A stretch of DNA of 7,654 nucleotides from an uncultured Verrucomicrobiales bacterium (GTDB lineage: Bacteria; Verrucomicrobiota; Verrucomicrobiia; Verrucomicrobiales; Akkermansiaceae). Numbering within the stretch: position 1 is the first letter of the stretch; each line of letters begins with the position of its first letter. The notes below the pieces were generated by a model that searched no databases, had not been told where the DNA came from, and was given only the letters and a program-made list of their open reading frames with translations. Both the position numbers and the translations under genes were made by a program. Positions 5,434 through 7,654 of the stretch are shown piece by piece. The stretch is from positions 1-7,654 of the forward strand of contig CALFTQ010000104.1 of NCBI GenBank assembly GCA_937916135.1, in the 5' to 3' direction.

Positions 5434-6795
5434 ATGTCCTACATTCGAAACTCTCTCCCCGCCTTAATCCTCTTCGTCCTCGGCACGCTGCTGGCGCTTT
5501 ATCTGGTGCCCATTGAGCTGGAGCAGATGAAATGGGAAGTGCCCGGCATGCCGGAAAGCTACCCCATTGAGCAGAAATTCCGCCCCATCCTTCTGGGGCT
5601 GCTGTGCTACCTGCCTTTTGTGGGTGCGCTCATGTATGCCTTCATGGGCACCATGGATCGCTACATGACCCGCAACTTCGTCTCGTACTTCCTCATGTGT
5701 ACGATGATTATGCTGCTCATCTACATCCTGGCAGACTTCACGGACAACATGGAACGCTTCCGCTCCCGTTTCGATGACCCGGTGGTGCAGGCTCTGCATT
5801 TCTACGGCACGCAGCTGCCCATGTTCCTGTACCAGATTCTGCCCTACACCCTGCTCATGGGCACCCTGTGGTGCCTGAGCAAGCTCTGCGGCGGCAGTGA
5901 AATCACCGGCATGCTGCAGTCCGGCCGTTCACTGCTGCGCCTTTGCCTCCCCATCTTCCTCATGGCTTCCCTCGTGTCTCTGGCATATGGCATCTGTGGT
6001 TTCCACTGGGCCCCCAGCGGCTCCATGTACCGCGAAATCGTGATGAAGAAAAACAAGAACCCGGATGGCACCCCCAAATCCATTGTGTACCGGAGCGATG
6101 CCACATCCCGCATCTGGCGCATCAAGCACCCGGCCCTCATCACCAGCCCGGGCGACCCGATGATTGGCGTGAGCATCGACCAGTTCGACCCGCAGAAGCG
6201 CGGCAAGCTGCTCAAGCAGTACCGCGCTGCCAAGGCCACCTGGAACAAGGAGGACTCCACCTGGACCATGGAGAATGTCTATGTGCGCGAAATGGCTGCT
6301 CCCGGCGTGCGCCCCAAGGATGATATCTTCGCACGCACACTGACCATGGACTTTGCGGAAAAACCCTACCAGATTATCAGTCCCAGCCAGAGCGGGCGCA
6401 TCGATTCCATGGGAACCTCTGCGCTGTATGAGTACATATCCTCCGGCGCCGGCTCCCGCGAGGACCGCAGCAAGAAACGCACAGAATGGCACGTGCGCAT
6501 TGCCCGCATCTTCTCGTGCATGGTGCTGGTGCTGCTGGCCATTCCCAGCTCGGTGACCTTCCAGCGCCGCGGCACCATGAAGGGCATCGGCATAGCGGTG
6601 CTGCTGGCTGCGCTCATGCTCTTCTTCTACCGCGTATTCCCATCGCTGGGCGAGGTGCGCATCGTTCAGGCATGGCTCAGTGCGTGGATTACGAACTTCA
6701 TCTACATTGCCATCGCCATCTACCTGTTCCGCGTGAATCTCGCGCACCGTTCCTTCAAGGAATGGCTGAAGGCCAAGCTCAAGCGCGAACTCTGA
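5434..6795 (+). CDS. LptF/LptG-family lipopolysaccharide export permease (YjgP/YjgQ) with extra N-terminal membrane segments
   Basis: Family members are the inner-membrane subunits of LptB2FG, which uses ATP to extract lipopolysaccharide and pass it to LptC and the periplasmic bridge. The 453-residue product shows the usual MDRYMTRNFVSYFL opening, here at residue 74, then membrane segments at about 82-101, 130-148 and 168-190. A soluble periplasmic domain follows (about 195-350, with a basic KKNKNPDGTPK stretch), and three C-terminal membrane segments (about 357-373, 384-402, 415-433). SVTFQRRGTMKGIGIAVLLAA matches the conserved loop and fifth helix. Unusually, residues 1-73 add two predicted membrane segments (about 8-26 and 51-71), giving eight in place of six. 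ATG 5434 is chosen because it starts this hydrophobic region; the frame is open back to 5350, overlapping the previous gene. Which of LptF or LptG it is cannot be settled, and its partner is not in the window. Confidence 0.85.
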   Translation: MSYIRNSLPALILFVLGTLLALYLVPIELEQMKWEVPGMPESYPIEQKFRPILLGLLCYLPFVGALMYAFMGTMDRYMTRNFVSYFLMCTMIMLLIYILADFTDNMERFRSRFDDPVVQALHFYGTQLPMFLYQILPYTLLMGTLWCLSKLCGGSEITGMLQSGRSLLRLCLPIFLMASLVSLAYGICGFHWAPSGSMYREIVMKKNKNPDGTPKSIVYRSDATSRIWRIKHPALITSPGDPMIGVSIDQFDPQKRGKLLKQYRAAKATWNKEDSTWTMENVYVREMAAPGVRPKDDIFARTLTMDFAEKPYQIISPSQSGRIDSMGTSALYEYISSGAGSREDRSKKRTEWHVRIARIFSCMVLVLLAIPSSVTFQRRGTMKGIGIAVLLAALMLFFYRVFPSLGEVRIVQAWLSAWITNFIYIAIAIYLFRVNLAHRSFKEWLKAKLKREL

Positions 6796-6805
6796 TACCC
6801 GGCTC

Positions 6806-7462
6806 ATGCGGCGTCCCAAGGGCATCATCTTTGATTTCGATGGCGTGCTCGTTGATACCGAGTGGGCCATCTACCAGTCCTGGGTGCATCTGTATGCCCG
6901 CGAAGGTCAGGAAATCTCCATCGCCACCTATGCACCCTGTCTCGGCGCCGGCTACTCCCACTGGGACCCCGCCGCCCACCTCGAAAAACTTACCGGCAAG
7001 CACTACGACTGGGCCGCCGAAACCCCGGCACGCCAGGCCAGGCTCGAGGCCGACCTGGAGCGCATGGGCCTTATGGATGGCGCCGCAGAGCTTCTCGACT
7101 GGTGCGCGGGGCAGGGTATCGGCCTCACCGTGGCCTCCTCCTCCTCCCGCCGCTGGGTGCAGGGCTGGCTCGAAAAACTCGGTATCTACGACCGCTTCGT
7201 CGGCGTCTTCACCCGCACAGATGGATATGCCGTCAAGCCGGACCCCGCGCTCTTCGAAGCCGCCCGCCAGTGCCTCAACCTTCCGCAGGCCGACTGCCTC
7301 ATCATCGAGGATTCGGAAAACGGCACCATTGCTGCACAGAATGCCGGCATCCCCTGCGTGGCCATCCCCAATCGCATGACCGAAAACTGCGATTTTTCCC
7401 GCGCTGCGTACCGGGCTCCGTCCCTGCGTGCGCTTTTAACCCGGCTGCAGAATGCGTGCTAA
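6806..7462 (+). CDS. HAD-superfamily hydrolase, beta-phosphoglucomutase-like
   Basis: The 218-residue protein has all four HAD motifs. Motif I is FDFDGVLVDTE (9-19), with nucleophile Asp10 and acid/base Asp12. Motif II is a Ser in ASSSS (110-114). Motif III is Lys144 in VKPDP. Motif IV is IIEDSENG (166-173), with Asp169. The helical cap lies at about 20-90, as in subfamily I enzymes such as beta-phosphoglucomutase, phosphoglycolate phosphatase and sugar-phosphate phosphatases. The FDFDGVLVDTE and EDSENG forms are those of the phosphoglucomutase-like group, but mutase and phosphatase activity cannot be separated by eye. Cytoplasmic, no signal peptide. It begins 10 bases after the permease stop and is probably the last gene of that transcription unit. 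No Shine-Dalgarno site is evident. Downstream, I see only a weak hairpin (CAGTG/CGCTG near 7473-7487) with no T-run, so no terminator is called. Confidence 0.9.
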   Translation: MRRPKGIIFDFDGVLVDTEWAIYQSWVHLYAREGQEISIATYAPCLGAGYSHWDPAAHLEKLTGKHYDWAAETPARQARLEADLERMGLMDGAAELLDWCAGQGIGLTVASSSSRRWVQGWLEKLGIYDRFVGVFTRTDGYAVKPDPALFEAARQCLNLPQADCLIIEDSENGTIAAQNAGIPCVAIPNRMTENCDFSRAAYRAPSLRALLTRLQNAC

Positions 7463-7537
7463 CTTTCTGCTCTCAGTGCGTTGCGCTGAACCGCCCCGTA
7501 CCGGAATAAAAAAATCACAAAAAATACAATTTTTGGC

Positions 7538-7566
7538 TTGCATTCTGCGCGGGGTTGGTGTAAAAT
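7538..7566 (+). promoter_or_regulatory. Promoter of the tRNA-Phe gene
   Basis: TTGCAT (7538-7543) and TAAAAT (7561-7566) are 17 bases apart. The A/T-rich stretch at 7506-7534 just upstream could act as an UP element, common before stable-RNA genes. Predicted transcription start is about 7573, giving a precursor leader of about 29 bases before the mature tRNA. Confidence 0.6.
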
Positions 7567-7576
7567 GTGCCCGCAC

Positions 7577-7591
7577 CCCGTCCAAGACGGG
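7577..7591 (+). other. Perfect 6-bp hairpin in the tRNA-Phe precursor leader
   Basis: CCCGTC (7577-7582) and GACGGG (7586-7591) pair perfectly around a CAA loop, between the predicted transcription start and the tRNA. No T-run follows, so it is not an intrinsic terminator. It may structure the 5' leader removed by RNase P, or be a small operator-like dyad. Confidence 0.45.
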
Positions 7592-7601
7592 CTTGCAGAA
7601 T

Positions 7602-7654
7602 GGCTCGGTAGCTCAGTTGGTAGAGCAGCGGATTGAAAATCCGCGTGTCGGCGG
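7602..7654 (+). tRNA. tRNA-Phe (anticodon GAA), 3' end beyond the window
   Basis: The start of the mature tRNA is at the G of GGCTCGG (acceptor arm, 7602-7608). The D stem GCTC/GAGC (7611-7614, 7623-7626) encloses AGTTGGTA. The anticodon stem GCGGA/TCCGC (7628-7632, 7640-7644) has loop TTGAAAA with anticodon GAA at 7635-7637, which reads Phe codons. The variable loop GTGTC follows, and the sequence ends in the 5' side of the T stem (GGCGG). The first 53 bases fit the canonical fold, so the call is firm; only about 23 bases are missing. Confidence 0.95.

Noticed and set aside
5929..6870. Minus-strand open frame of 313 codons opposite the permease gene
   Set aside because: Antisense to a well-supported membrane protein gene; its His/Ala/Gly-rich product shows no domain.
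6486..7379. Plus-strand open frame of 297 codons overlapping the permease and HAD genes
   Set aside because: Out of frame with both real genes; Pro/Ser/Arg-rich product typical of a shifted frame in GC-rich coding DNA.
1..7654. CRISPR array, insertion sequence or phage element
   Set aside because: No regular spaced DNA repeats, transposase, integrase or terminal inverted repeats were seen. The only tandem array is the diverged protein repeat at the left edge.

Overview
The window is bacterial DNA with every supported gene on the + strand. Gene content suggests a Gram-negative member of Verrucomicrobiota, perhaps near Akkermansia: a GC-rich ThiC, an LptF/LptG-type lipopolysaccharide permease, an RgpF-type glycan protein, and little use of Shine-Dalgarno sites. 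The placement is inference, because no rRNA or marker alignment could be run.

Region A (1-683) is AT-richer (hand counts of about 37-45% GC in several 60-base lines, against about 72% in part of thiC). It holds the broken 3' end of a gene for a protein built of 17-residue helical repeats. The reading frame entering from the left stops at 135-137, but the repeats continue in another frame to 489. A noncoding stretch follows with a possible terminator and a promoter. Region B (684-2610) holds two glycan genes: an RgpF (rhamnan synthesis F) family protein and, 7 bases on, a glycosyltransferase-2-like protein with a DADEF motif. They look like a small surface-polysaccharide unit.

Region C (2611-4547) is thiC, encoding phosphomethylpyrimidine synthase, with its [4Fe-4S] cysteine motif and an unusually long linker. 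No TPP riboswitch is seen in the sense orientation upstream. Part of a TPP-aptamer-like 3' core lies there on the opposite strand. Region D (4563-7462) looks like one transcription unit with its own promoter: a calcineurin-like metallophosphoesterase, an LptF/LptG-family permease with two extra N-terminal membrane segments, and a HAD-superfamily phosphatase/mutase. The gaps are 34 and 10 bases. Region E (7463-7654) is a promoter, a leader hairpin and the 5' part of a tRNA-Phe (anticodon GAA) cut by the window edge.

Three promoter-like elements place the -10 box only 7-13 bases before the ATG (genes at 684, 2730, 4605). This implies leaderless or very short-leader mRNAs and helped to choose the starts. 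No clearly new system is proven here. The best leads are the frame-broken 17-residue repeat protein beside the glycan genes, the extended LptF/G protein, and the short-leader promoter pattern.
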